This document shows positions 1 to 6,814 of a stretch of 50,696 bases of DNA, piece by piece. The stretch comes from a virus, in the IMG/VR virus record IMGVR_UViG_3300029915_000038, positions 1 to 50,696 of that record. The stretch is one strand, 5' to 3'. The first letter of the stretch is position 1. Every line of letters begins with the position of its first letter. The notes under the pieces are model-generated. The model saw only the letters and a list, made by a program, of their open reading frames with translations. It made no database searches and had not been told where the DNA came from. The position numbers and the translations under genes were made by a program.

Positions 1-412
1 GTTGAACAGCAGCCATTTGCACAGCTTCGCTTGGCTTGCTGATGTATTCAATTGCACGACCATATTGTTGAACAGCAGCCAGTTGCACAGCTTCGCTTGG
101 CTTGCTGATGTGGTAAATTGCCCAACCATTTTGTTGAACAGCAGCCATTTGCATAGCTTCGCTTGGCTTGCTGATGTATTCAATTGCACGACCATATTGT
201 TGAACAGCAGCCATTTGCACAGCTTCGCTTGGCTTGCTGATGTATTCAATTGCACGACCATATTGTTGAACAGCAGCCAGTTGCACAGCTTCGCTTGGCT
301 TGCTGATGTGGTAAATTGCACGACCATTTTGTTGAACAGCAGCCATTTGCATAGCTTCGCTTGGCTTGCTGATGTATTCAATTGCACGACCATATTGTTG
401 AACAGCAGCCAG
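1..412 (-). repeat. 66-bp tandem direct repeats (22-codon units)
   Basis: The segment AACAGCAGCC recurs every 66 nt (positions 5, 71, 137 and so on). Units differ at only a few bases, mainly swaps of tat/aat and ttg/atg codons. Very similar units recur at 5420-5840, so recombination or misassembly between the two loci is possible. Confidence 0.9.
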
Positions 413-430
413 TTGTGCTTTTTCATTCAT
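1..430 (-). CDS. DUF4116-like repeat protein (3' end beyond window)
   Basis: The frame opens at ATG 430 (MNEKAQLAAV) and runs off the window edge with no stop, so the protein is truncated here. It consists of about 6.5 tandem 22-residue units of the type QLAAVQQYGRAIEYISKPSE, resembling the alpha-solenoid-type DUF4116 repeat; the function is unknown. The units are 66 nt long and almost identical in DNA, which points to recent expansion. A sigma70-like promoter ends 4 nt before the ATG and there is no Shine-Dalgarno, so the message looks leaderless. Close relatives lie at 5354-5857 and 8145-9017, with a two-unit relative at 44515-44748. The open plus-strand frame here is only a shadow of the repeats. 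Confidence 0.8.
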   Translation of the reverse strand, partial: MNEKAQLAAVQQYGRAIEYISKPSEAMQMAAVQQNGRAIYHISKPSEAVQLAAVQQYGRAIEYISKPSEAVQMAAVQQYGRAIEYISKPSEAMQMAAVQQNGWAIYHISKPSEAVQLAAVQQYGRAIEYISKPSEAVQMAAVQ

Positions 431-434
431 ATAA

Positions 435-463
435 AGAATATCCTAAATAAATTTATTTGTCAA
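435..463 (-). promoter_or_regulatory. sigma70-like promoter, leaderless type
   Basis: On the minus strand there is TTGACA (458-463), a 17-nt spacer and TATTCT (435-440). The ATG of the repeat-protein gene starts only 4 nt after the -10 box. The upstream 20 nt closely match the sequence upstream of the promoter at 5295-5323. Confidence 0.7.
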
Positions 464-486
464 TAAGAAAATAAGTTCTTTGTTTC

Positions 487-930
487 TTATTCATACAGTT
501 CTAAATGGCCAATAATACTGTCCAACTCTTCCTTAAAAACTGGCCCAATAACTGTCGCAGTTTGAACGCTATCAGTCGTACCATAAAAATCAAGATTTGT
601 GTCGTAAAATTCATCGTAAAAAGCAGGTTCACGAAGCTTGAAACTCATCAATTCCTTGCTAACTTTTTGCAATTCACGAGTATTACGGACGCTGAGAGAA
701 ATTGCTGTAATATCTTCATATTGAATTCCCAAGGATCGCCGCCACGACTCGATCTTTCTACCAATATGAAAAGTCTGCGCCAGCAAACGACCAGGAACCA
801 TTCTAAAAGACGTTATTGTTTCAACTGGATATGTCTCGATTGTACTTGATACCATATGCTGCGTATTTACTACAGTCTTCACTTGAACTGTTTTAGGAAC
901 CAAAATATAAAATCTCTTCTCATTTTCCAT
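487..930 (-). CDS. PTH2-like (peptidyl-tRNA hydrolase II family) protein
   Basis: 147 aa. The arrangement GRLLAQTFH near residues 48-56, a beta strand ITAISLSVRN, a middle helix, and a C-terminal TATVIGPVFKEELDSIIGHL resembles the small alpha/beta PTH2 fold (K/R-xx-AQ-xxH, then xxIGP-xxxxxx-L). Family members act on peptidyl-tRNA or are uncharacterised relatives; activity here is not established. The ATG overlaps the stop of the 24-aa gene upstream as TAATG, implying translational coupling. The assignment rests on motif recognition only; it could be an unrelated small alpha/beta protein. Confidence 0.55.
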   Translation of the reverse strand: MENEKRFYILVPKTVQVKTVVNTQHMVSSTIETYPVETITSFRMVPGRLLAQTFHIGRKIESWRRSLGIQYEDITAISLSVRNTRELQKVSKELMSFKLREPAFYDEFYDTNLDFYGTTDSVQTATVIGPVFKEELDSIIGHLELYE

Positions 931-1004
931 TATTTATCCCCTTTTTCAACTTCACCAAAAATTGCGATGCAAATAAAAAATATAACAAGAAACACAAATA
1001 TCAT
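930..1004 (-). CDS. 24-aa hydrophobic micropeptide
   Basis: ATG at 1004 follows a strong Shine-Dalgarno (GGAGGAG, about 5 nt upstream) and encodes a 24-aa peptide. The first 16 residues are almost entirely hydrophobic (MIFVFLVIFFICIAIF), followed by a short charged tail, so it is a probable single-span inner-membrane peptide. Its TAA overlaps the next ATG (TAATG). It is too short for ordinary gene callers, but the excellent ribosome site and coupling argue that it is real. Function unknown. Confidence 0.65.
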   Translation of the reverse strand: MIFVFLVIFFICIAIFGEVEKGDK

Positions 1005-1074
1005 TTTATTCTCCTCCTTCTTATTTTTGTTGATTTTCAAATAAAAACTTTTAACTCTGTTCCATTTTTATCTG

Positions 1075-1290
1075 TCATTGTCCCAGCTTATAAATCAATG
1101 CTTCCTCTTTAGAAAGCAATTTGATTCTTTCTGGAATCGATACTGTATATCGTCCTCCTTCCATATTTTTCACTTTAGTCACAAAATTATTTGTTGAAGT
1201 AACGCAGAAAAAATAATTATTATCATTGAAAATAGCATTATATAAAATATAATCTCCTGCTTTTAGCTGTTCACCAGTGCAATCTCTCAT
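1075..1290 (-). CDS. Small protein of a GDYV-type beta family
   Basis: 71 aa starting at MRDCTGEQLKAGDYILY. This start is chosen because AGGTG sits just upstream; a longer frame would need an upstream ATG inside the promoter. The N-terminal pattern D-x-x-G-x-x-L-x-x-GDY-V/I recurs in 6038-6349 and 6496-6804, so these three form a small paralogous family, probably a beta-barrel. Function unknown. It is the first gene after the promoter at 1308-1336 and ends with TGA. Confidence 0.7.
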   Translation of the reverse strand: MRDCTGEQLKAGDYILYNAIFNDNNYFFCVTSTNNFVTKVKNMEGGRYTVSIPERIKLLSKEEALIYKLGQ

Positions 1291-1307
1291 ATGCTCACCT
1301 AAATACA

Positions 1308-1336
1308 AGTATATCAAATTAAAAAGCCAATGTCAA
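1308..1336 (-). promoter_or_regulatory. sigma70-like promoter
   Basis: TTGACA (1331-1336), 17 nt, TATACT (1308-1313) on the minus strand. It drives 1075-1290 with a short leader carrying AGGTG. The -35 box lies inside the loop of the upstream terminator hairpin (1322-1353). Confidence 0.85.
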
Positions 1337-1353
1337 TAAAAATATTGGCTTTT
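1322..1353 (-). terminator. Rho-independent terminator of the lemA-like gene
   Basis: A 10-bp perfect stem, AAAAGCCAAT with ATTGGCTTTT, has a 12-nt loop and a T-rich 3' side, about 21 nt after the stop of the LemA-like gene. The 3' arm doubles as spacer of the next promoter. Confidence 0.75.
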
Positions 1354-1374
1354 AAGTTATTTAGTTTCAACAAG

Positions 1375-1965
1375 TTACTTCTTTGGTCTAAGCTGCAATA
1401 CCTCAGCAGAGTGATTTTTGAAGTCTTGTGTAGTCTTTCCAGAGGTCAAAATTGCAAAATCATCAACAGAACCATATGGGATACCAACACGAAGATGAGG
1501 ATAATGCCCAACCATATTATAAAATCGACCAGAAGTTGTGGCTGTCAAATATTGATTGTATGATTGCTTCAAACTAATAATACGAGTCTGCGAAGTTGAA
1601 AATGTACTATGGAACTCTTCGATCTTCTCCTGGACTTGCTTATATAAACTTGCATCCATGTTGGGATTGCTTTCTTTGATAAATTGAAGTACTGCTTGAC
1701 TTCCGTTCGCCCCATATCGACCAGTTAAAGAAGCTTGCCAAACATTCTTCATATCCTCAGTATAATTTTCAGGAACTTGCGATGTTTCCATCACTTCCTT
1801 CCATCCATTATCATATACATTCTGCATTTGAACATACTGCGCAGGAATGTCAGCTTCAAAACGATTCGCATCATTACTGAATCCAACATAACCAATTCCC
1901 AATGATCCAAAAACTAGAACAGCCAAAACTACTACTAAACCAACTGCAATCAAAGCATACTTCAT
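1375..1965 (-). CDS. LemA family membrane protein
   Basis: 196 aa with an N-terminal transmembrane segment (about residues 3-28), then a helical ectodomain containing FSNDANRFEADI, WKEVMETSQVPENY and QYLTATTSGRFYNMVGHYP, matching the LemA layout of one anchor plus a coiled helical bundle. LemA proteins are found in bacteria and many large phages; their biochemical role is unclear. A strong AAGGAG site precedes the ATG. It sits in the order membrane protein (2111-3196), 32-aa membrane peptide, LemA, an arrangement I recall from other large phage genomes. Confidence 0.85.
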   Translation of the reverse strand: MKYALIAVGLVVVLAVLVFGSLGIGYVGFSNDANRFEADIPAQYVQMQNVYDNGWKEVMETSQVPENYTEDMKNVWQASLTGRYGANGSQAVLQFIKESNPNMDASLYKQVQEKIEEFHSTFSTSQTRIISLKQSYNQYLTATTSGRFYNMVGHYPHLRVGIPYGSVDDFAILTSGKTTQDFKNHSAEVLQLRPKK

Positions 1966-1996
1966 ATTCTTCTCCTTTTCAAAGTTAAAAGTTAAA

Positions 1997-2095
1997 TTAC
2001 TTTACAGAACCTTGTCCAATTCTAATTCCGCCAATAAGAATCAAAAATATTACAATAACATGAATTTCTACAGCTTCATAAAATGTCAAAATCAT
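1997..2095 (-). CDS. 32-aa single-span membrane peptide
   Basis: ATG at 2095 encodes 32 aa with a central hydrophobic helix (HVIVIFLILIGGIRIG). It fits neatly between the stop of the 361-aa membrane protein and the ribosome site of the LemA-like gene. Only a weak GGAT lies upstream, so translation may depend on coupling. Function unknown; it could help the neighbouring membrane proteins. Confidence 0.5.
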   Translation of the reverse strand: MILTFYEAVEIHVIVIFLILIGGIRIGQGSVK

Positions 2096-2110
2096 TCATG
2101 ATTTATCCAA

Positions 2111-3196
2111 TTAATAGTCATTTGGATCACTGTTGTTGAGCGCGAACCATTTCACTACTGGATACGCAATACTAAAAATCAAACTAATCACAAAAATAAT
2201 AATCATTGACTTTCGTGACGGTTGATATGAACGCATTAAATATTTCATATCTTTCATATGCAAACGAACGAATTTATCTTTAGTCGTATTAAAAATTGCT
2301 GAGTTAATTTGATCTCGTTGATCCAGTGTGCCAATCGTTGATATTTCATTCTTCAATTGAACTTTAAATGCTGGATTAGTTGTCCAACTCATTACATCCA
2401 CAAAATCAATAGTATGCCCATTTTTAGAGCCAATGATAATATCAATGTCATTCTTTTTTCCACCAAACCATGCATCTTTTAATGCAGCAACATAGTCACG
2501 ATTTGACAATGGGACAAAAATCAAAATGATATTTGCTTGTTTTAATGGTCCCACAATTTTATTGTCATTTTGAATCAACCAATTCCAAACATTTAAATCA
2601 AGATTTGGAACTCCCATATTAATTACTGAATCATGACGGTAATAATCATAAATAGTGTCAGGATATTTTGGAATCCATTGCTTGTACTTTTCTACATCAC
2701 CAGTTGATCCAAACAAAACAGAATCAGGATTAGCCTTAATATAATTTTGAAAACTATGAGAACTTGAAAATGGTTCGCCAATATATGCTTTGGCCCATCG
2801 ATCAGGCATATTAAGTCCTTGACGATCAATTCGATCAATTAAAACTTTTTCTCCAGTATTAGAATCCAATTCCCAATCCACGTCATAATTATGTTCATAA
2901 CAAGTCGAGCAATGCTCAGTAGTATTTCCTTTACTATCACTTGTTATATAGCAATTACACCTATAACTGTGAGAACAACTCACATGATATGTTGATCTAG
3001 CAGTGATCTGTCCATTCCAAATTTCTGTGTCTGTAATAGTAGAATAATAGCAAACAGTCAAAGAAATTCCTATGAATGCAGCAACAATTCCAGATTGAAT
3101 AGCAACATCAATCCACGACACATTTTTGTGCAACAGCAAATGAATAATAATTGCCACAGTCAATGGAACAAAAAACAAAATCAAAAAATTAATCAT
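2111..3196 (-). CDS. Phage membrane protein with cysteine-rich metal-binding-like segment
   Basis: 361 aa. Two N-terminal hydrophobic segments (about 2-23 and 34-52) and one near the C-terminus (about 331-352) flank a large soluble region. Residues about 60-100 contain TEIWNGQI, then CSHSYRCNCY, HCSTCYEHNYDVDW and later IDRIDRQGL, a signature shared by a membrane protein family seen in many large phages. Cys/His spacing suggests metal binding. AGAGGGAAA precedes the ATG. Function not established. Confidence 0.75.
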   Translation of the reverse strand: MINFLILFFVPLTVAIIIHLLLHKNVSWIDVAIQSGIVAAFIGISLTVCYYSTITDTEIWNGQITARSTYHVSCSHSYRCNCYITSDSKGNTTEHCSTCYEHNYDVDWELDSNTGEKVLIDRIDRQGLNMPDRWAKAYIGEPFSSSHSFQNYIKANPDSVLFGSTGDVEKYKQWIPKYPDTIYDYYRHDSVINMGVPNLDLNVWNWLIQNDNKIVGPLKQANIILIFVPLSNRDYVAALKDAWFGGKKNDIDIIIGSKNGHTIDFVDVMSWTTNPAFKVQLKNEISTIGTLDQRDQINSAIFNTTKDKFVRLHMKDMKYLMRSYQPSRKSMIIIFVISLIFSIAYPVVKWFALNNSDPNDY

Positions 3197-3236
3197 TTAA
3201 AATTTCCCTCTATTCTGATAATTTGTAAATAAATGC

Positions 3237-3305
3237 TTATTCTGGAGTAATCTGTTCAATTCTATCTGAATAAAAAATTAAATAGATATGTCGATTACCT
3301 TTCAT
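3237..3305 (-). CDS. Possible 22-aa peptide
   Basis: ATG 3305 to TAA 3237 encodes MKGNRHIYLIFYSDRIEQIT plus PE. It overlaps a 7-codon minimal frame as ATGA. There is no clear Shine-Dalgarno. Listed only because it fills the gap between two genes; it may be leader sequence. Confidence 0.25.
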   Translation of the reverse strand: MKGNRHIYLIFYSDRIEQITPE

Positions 3306-3329
3306 GACCAAATTTTATTTGTCATGGTT

Positions 3330-3467
3330 TTAACTCAAAATGATGAAAAGATAAGCAATAATTCCAAGTGTCGCCATTCCACAAATACAGAAAACTGTTT
3401 TAAGAAGAGTGGTAAGAGTGGGAGATTGTCTAATCTTTATAACTCTAAAACCTTTTGGCGGTAACAT
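3330..3467 (-). CDS. 45-aa membrane peptide
   Basis: The start MLPPKGFRVI at 3467 is preferred over a longer frame because AAAGGAG lies 5 nt upstream. After a basic N-terminus, a hydrophobic helix (about residues 22-44, LKTVFCICGMATLGIIAYLF) reaches the C-terminus. Probable single-span inner-membrane peptide of unknown role, in a run of small genes read from the promoter at 5295-5323. Confidence 0.65.
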   Translation of the reverse strand: MLPPKGFRVIKIRQSPTLTTLLKTVFCICGMATLGIIAYLFIILS

Positions 3468-3478
3468 AAATTCTCCTT

Positions 3479-3676
3479 TCAAGAGACTTTCTTTATTAAA
3501 CCATTTTCCATAGTCACTTCTGCATACCACTTGCGCTCATATGGACTTGGGCCAACGCCACAAAACTTTCCGTTTGATTTATATTCTTCGCCAAACATCG
3601 AAGTCTCTTCATAACGCAGAGGCTTACCAACTGATTCTTTCAATAACTTTTTGGACTTATAGAGTAATCCCATCAT
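3479..3676 (-). CDS. Hypothetical 65-aa protein
   Basis: 65 aa, basic N-terminal half (MMGLLYKSKKLLKESVGK) and an aromatic C-terminal half (YERKWYAEVTMENGLIKKVS). AAGGAAAA lies upstream of the ATG. No family recognised. It lies between two small membrane-protein genes in the same operon. Confidence 0.6.
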   Translation of the reverse strand: MMGLLYKSKKLLKESVGKPLRYEETSMFGEEYKSNGKFCGVGPSPYERKWYAEVTMENGLIKKVS

Positions 3677-3691
3677 AATGATTTTCCTTTC

Positions 3692-3913
3692 TTATCGTGT
3701 TAATTCTTTAAATAAAATTTCTGGCCATTTGAGAACAACTGTTAGAATCACCATAAATTTTGCAAATGATTGCTTTATCTTATTATCTGATTCAGAATAT
3801 TCGCGTAACTTTTCACTTTGAGAATTAGTTGACATTAAGTGAAAAGTAGAGCCAGAAGCATAACTAAATCCATAGTAAATGCAACCACACAAGACATAAA
3901 TTAGTAATATCAT
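3692..3913 (-). CDS. Small two-helix membrane protein
   Basis: 73 aa. A hydrophobic segment at 1-20 (MILLIYVLCGCIYYGFSYA) and another near 50-68 (AKFMVILTVVLKWPEILF) flank a polar loop, a hairpin-like topology. GAGGAG precedes the ATG, which overlaps the end of the upstream gene. A holin-like role is possible by size and topology, but nothing specific supports it. Confidence 0.6.
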   Translation of the reverse strand: MILLIYVLCGCIYYGFSYASGSTFHLMSTNSQSEKLREYSESDNKIKQSFAKFMVILTVVLKWPEILFKELTR

Positions 3914-3916
3914 TCA

Positions 3917-4237
3917 TTATTCTCCTCTTTTAATTCTTTTTCTGAAATCTTCTACTGCCAGTGGTTCAATCGCTTGCCATATTTTCATAAAATCTTTTCT
4001 AAGTTGGCTATCTGGATCACGCTGCATGGCAATACCAAGTACTAACCAATCCAATAATTGAATTAAAGATATATTTTCTTTTTCAGCAAAATCAAAAATC
4101 ATAGCGGCTGCGTCTTGCGCAATTCCAGTTGCTATGATTCCTTTATACTCCATTCGATCAGCATTTTCTTTTGATTTTAACCAATTCAAATCTGCAAACA
4201 GTTTGGAAATAAATTTACGGCGTTCTGATCTTTTCAT
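3917..4237 (-). CDS. Hypothetical 106-aa helical protein
   Basis: 106 aa, charged and probably all-helical (SERRKFISKLFADLNWL, IAQDAAAMIFDFAEKENISL). Its ATG overlaps the previous stop as TAATG. No family recognised. Confidence 0.65.
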   Translation of the reverse strand: MKRSERRKFISKLFADLNWLKSKENADRMEYKGIIATGIAQDAAAMIFDFAEKENISLIQLLDWLVLGIAMQRDPDSQLRKDFMKIWQAIEPLAVEDFRKRIKRGE

Positions 4238-4947
4238 TATTTCTCCAACTTTGATTGAAGTGCATAATTCTTAAAACAAGAAATGGATGACGCTACATTT
4301 TGTTTTGCTTGATAAGAAGCGATAGCAAATTTACAAGCTTCCCAACCATTTCTAATTTCATGAACTTTGGTATCATCAGAAGTCCAATTCAAAAATTCAG
4401 CCGGTGGCTGCATATAAGAACTCTTGCGCTTTGTGCGTTTGTTTCCATTGTTAAATAACCAGTCACGAATTTCAGCGGCAAGACCGTATTTATATAAATT
4501 AGACCAGCCATTATTGCCAGTTATTAATTCAAAAATTGATCTTGGGGAGCCATCCATATCACTGTTTATTTGTTCAAATCTGCGATCATATTTCTTTGAT
4601 TGAACTGAAGAAATTTTTCTCAATTCCATTGAATAATAGCGCGTCTTGCTTCCACTTTTATAAGTTATAGACGATGCAAATTCAATTTCATTTTTGTTAA
4701 CTTCGGAAGGAAGTTTCCAAGAAATTTCTCGACTCAAATCATCATTTGATAGCATGGCGAGAGATAATGATGCCAAATAATCTCCCAACAAATCAACTGT
4801 TACTGAATGGTCGAGGGACCATTTTTCGTCATTTATTTTCTTATATAAAAAATCAGAACAAATTGCTGAAGAATTGTTATAGCTATAACTGTCAAACGTA
4901 TAAACATACGAGTTTTCATTGGCGATTGACGGAAAACTAATTTTCAT
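4237..4947 (-). CDS. Hypothetical 236-aa protein
   Basis: 236 aa, soluble, rich in Ser, Asn and aromatic residues. No known motif seen. The ATG overlaps the previous gene's stop (TAATG) and its own stop overlaps the next ATG, so it is the middle of a tightly coupled trio (4947-5276, this gene, 3917-4237). Confidence 0.65.
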   Translation of the reverse strand: MKISFPSIANENSYVYTFDSYSYNNSSAICSDFLYKKINDEKWSLDHSVTVDLLGDYLASLSLAMLSNDDLSREISWKLPSEVNKNEIEFASSITYKSGSKTRYYSMELRKISSVQSKKYDRRFEQINSDMDGSPRSIFELITGNNGWSNLYKYGLAAEIRDWLFNNGNKRTKRKSSYMQPPAEFLNWTSDDTKVHEIRNGWEACKFAIASYQAKQNVASSISCFKNYALQSKLEK

Positions 4948-5276
4948 TAAACAGCCACCTTTTTCTTGGCATTTGCAGCGTCAACTAGTTGCCGCCAATA
5001 TTTGCCAATGCGAATGTTTCCATTCTTGTCAAGTTTGCGCCAATACGCCAACTGCCTAGGCGAAAGATAGCAATACTTTACATAGAAATTAGCCATTGAA
5101 GTTCCCATTTTCGCGTCAAAACTGGTAAATCCAGTTCCATTGTGATGCGTGGTTTGCTCACACGCTTGCTCATCAAAAGTCTGATTGTTGTTGATTACAA
5201 TGAGAGCACGAGCAACTGCTCTATCATTCGTTCTGAGCTGTTCATTGATCCCTTCACGAGTCAATTCAATGGTCAT
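4947..5276 (-). CDS. Conserved phage protein (QTxDEQ / NGxGFxxxDA type)
   Basis: 109 aa from MTIELTREG; this start follows AGGGG and the promoter at 5295-5323. Internal signatures NNNQTFDEQACEQTT, HNGTGFTSFDAK and LSPRQLAYWRKL match a small protein I recall from many phages and mobile elements, whose function is unknown. The RALIVINNNQT segment loosely resembles RALILINNQI in 6815-7255. Confidence 0.65.
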   Translation of the reverse strand: MTIELTREGINEQLRTNDRAVARALIVINNNQTFDEQACEQTTHHNGTGFTSFDAKMGTSMANFYVKYCYLSPRQLAYWRKLDKNGNIRIGKYWRQLVDAANAKKKVAV

Positions 5277-5294
5277 ATTTCCCCTCACTATTAA

Positions 5295-5323
5295 ATAGTA
5301 CCAAAGTTTGGGTTGTTTGTCAA
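5295..5323 (-). promoter_or_regulatory. sigma70-like promoter
   Basis: TTGACA (5318-5323), 17 nt, TACTAT (5295-5300) on the minus strand, followed by a short leader with AGGGG before ATG 5276. The upstream 20 nt (ACAAAGCACTTATTTTATTG) almost match those of the promoter at 435-463. Confidence 0.8.
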
Positions 5324-5353
5324 CAATAAAATAAGTGCTTTGTTTTGAATATT

Positions 5354-5857
5354 TTAAGACACCAATTTAGCCACTAATTTGACATTAATTGTTGGCTTCT
5401 TGATATATTCAATTGCCTTACCATTTTGTTGAATAGCAGCCATTTGCATGGCTTCAGTTGGATTGTCGATGAATACAATTGCACGACCATCTTGTCGAAC
5501 AGCAGCCATTTGCACAGCTTCGCTTGGATTCCTGATGTATTGAATTGCACGACCATATTGTTGAACAGCAGCCAGTTGCACAGCTTCGCTTGGCTTGCTG
5601 ATGTGGTAAATTGCACAACCATTTTGTTGAATAGCAGCCAGTTGCACAGCTTCGCTTGGCTTGTCGATGTAGCAAATTGCCCGACTAGTTTCTTGAACAG
5701 CAGCCATTTGCACAGCTTCGCTTGGCTTGTCGATGTATTGAATTGCACGATAATTTTGTTGAACAGCAGCCAGTTGCACAGCTTCGCTTGGATTGTCGAT
5801 GTATTCAATTGCACGACCATCTTGTCGAACAGCAGCCATTTGTTCTTTTTCATTCAT
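5354..5857 (-). CDS. DUF4116-like 22-residue repeat protein
   Basis: 167 aa, seven tandem 22-residue units (for example VQLAAVQQNYRAIQYIDKPSE) and a short C-terminal cap ending VKLVAKLVS. The pattern LAA-V/I-xQ-x-G-xAI-xxI-xxP-S/T-E is typical of a helical-hairpin solenoid, likely a protein-binding scaffold. The start MNEKEQ matches that of the paralogue at 430. Upstream is the TTG-initiated 5860-6027 gene, 2 nt away. Function unknown. Confidence 0.8.
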   Translation of the reverse strand: MNEKEQMAAVRQDGRAIEYIDNPSEAVQLAAVQQNYRAIQYIDKPSEAVQMAAVQETSRAICYIDKPSEAVQLAAIQQNGCAIYHISKPSEAVQLAAVQQYGRAIQYIRNPSEAVQMAAVRQDGRAIVFIDNPTEAMQMAAIQQNGKAIEYIKKPTINVKLVAKLVS

Positions 5858-5859
5858 AA

Positions 5860-6027
5860 TTATTTTTCCAAAAATTTATCACGGAAAAAATCTCTTTCCC
5901 ATATAAGGGTAAACCAACTCAATGTAGTTTGCACGTCCCCTAATAACTCTATATTTTTATTGCAACGAGCATATCTCATTTGCAAATATTCTGCTAATTC
6001 AGCTAATGTTTTATCATTTAGTTCCAA
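5860..6027 (-). CDS. TTG-initiated 55-aa hypothetical protein
   Basis: A strong AAAGGAG lies just upstream of TTG 6027, opening a 55-aa frame (start ELNDKTLAELAEYLQMRY) that ends with TAA 2 nt before the next ATG. The sequence is helical and charged with a tryptophan-rich end (LSWFTLIWERDFFRDKF). Use of TTG hides it from ATG-only callers. No family recognised. Confidence 0.6.
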   Translation of the reverse strand: MELNDKTLAELAEYLQMRYARCNKNIELLGDVQTTLSWFTLIWERDFFRDKFLEK

Positions 6028-6037
6028 ATTTTCTCCT

Positions 6038-6349
6038 TTACTTACTAAGCAAATACGGCATCACTTGGCTCGGAAGCAATTTTACAACTTGCTTATAGAC
6101 ACGAACAGTGGTAAATTTGGTGTTTCTTCGCTGCCATTCAGACAAATATTTTGATTCTCTGTTATGAATAGATAGTAATATTCCTCCACCAGAGCCATAT
6201 TTTCCTTTCCAATTAGGAAGTATGCGATCAACTACAAATAAAGTAGCATCGCTATTGTCTCCAAAAGGAGCAGAAACATAATCTCCAGCGACAACTGATT
6301 GACCGAAAGCATCATATCCTGTGAATTTTGAAAAATCTTTTTCTGTCAT
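6038..6349 (-). CDS. Small protein of the GDYV-type family
   Basis: 103 aa. N-terminal FTGYDAFGQSVVAGDYVSAP carries the D-xx-G-xx-V-xx-GDYV pattern shared with 1075-1290 and 6496-6804, followed by beta-rich sequence (LFVVDRIL, GGGILLSIHN). It may be a small SH3/KOW-like barrel; function unknown. GAGG lies before the ATG, which overlaps the end of a stop-interrupted frame (ATGA). Confidence 0.65.
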   Translation of the reverse strand: MTEKDFSKFTGYDAFGQSVVAGDYVSAPFGDNSDATLFVVDRILPNWKGKYGSGGGILLSIHNRESKYLSEWQRRNTKFTTVRVYKQVVKLLPSQVMPYLLSK

Positions 6350-6492
6350 AATTGCCTCATCAATTTTTCTTCAATATCTTTTTGAATTGATTCTCATGCT
6401 TTCATCTAAAGAAATTCATCACTGTCATTTTTTATAAAAAGCAGTATATTGTCTTTTTCTTCTAGTAATATATCTCAATATTATATTTCCAT
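6346..6492 (-). pseudogene. Stop-interrupted relic of a small operon gene
   Basis: Frame from ATG 6492 spans 49 codons to a TGA that overlaps the next ATG (ATGA), as expected for a coupled gene, but it has four internal stops (TAA, TGA, TAG, TGA). The open stretches read like protein (DILLEEKDNILLFIKNDSDE, ESIQKDIEEKLMRQL). Each stop is one C-to-T or G-to-A change from a Gln or Trp codon. It could also be chance reading of AT-rich spacer. Confidence 0.35.
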
Positions 6493-6495
6493 GTT

Positions 6496-6804
6496 TTACT
6501 GGCTCAAAAAGTGAATTAAAACATAGTTTGGATCAACCCAAGTCACTTGCTCTCCTCTTTTGAGCACAGGCTTCCTTTTTACATTTTCATATCTGGTCCA
6601 AGCAGCAGTATTTTTTACACGATCTAGCTTAATATAAGTTTCCCCAGATAACAGCCAGCGTTTTCTTTTTGCGAATCCCATTACTTTGAATAAGCAAAGA
6701 TTGCCACTATCCCAAACAGCAGTCACAAAATCTCCAACTACAAGAGGATGATCAATTGCATCATTGATTGGGAGAATTTCTTTTGTAATTTTTGATTTGT
6801 TCAT
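6496..6804 (-). CDS. Small protein of the GDYV-type family
   Basis: 102 aa starting MNKSKITKE; chosen over a longer frame because GAGGAG lies upstream. It contains INDAIDHPLVVGDFVTAVW, the same D-xx-(G)-xx-V-xx-GD-F/Y-V pattern as 1075-1290 and 6038-6349, then beta-rich sequence ending NYVLIHFLSQ. Probably a small beta-barrel; function unknown. Confidence 0.65.
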   Translation of the reverse strand: MNKSKITKEILPINDAIDHPLVVGDFVTAVWDSGNLCLFKVMGFAKRKRWLLSGETYIKLDRVKNTAAWTRYENVKRKPVLKRGEQVTWVDPNYVLIHFLSQ

Positions 6805-6814
6805 AATTAACTCC

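Noticed and set aside
1-412. CRISPR-like array because of regular 66-bp units
   Set aside because: Repeats are contiguous without unique spacers and keep an open reading frame.
2-466. Long plus-strand open frame of 154 aa over the repeats
   Set aside because: It is the antisense shadow of the minus-strand DUF4116-like gene; 66-nt periodicity keeps several frames open, and the promoter lies on the minus strand.
5374-6154. Alternative frames at 5374-5853 (minus) and 5426-6154 (plus)
   Set aside because: Low-complexity repeats of the 5354-5857 gene read in wrong frames.
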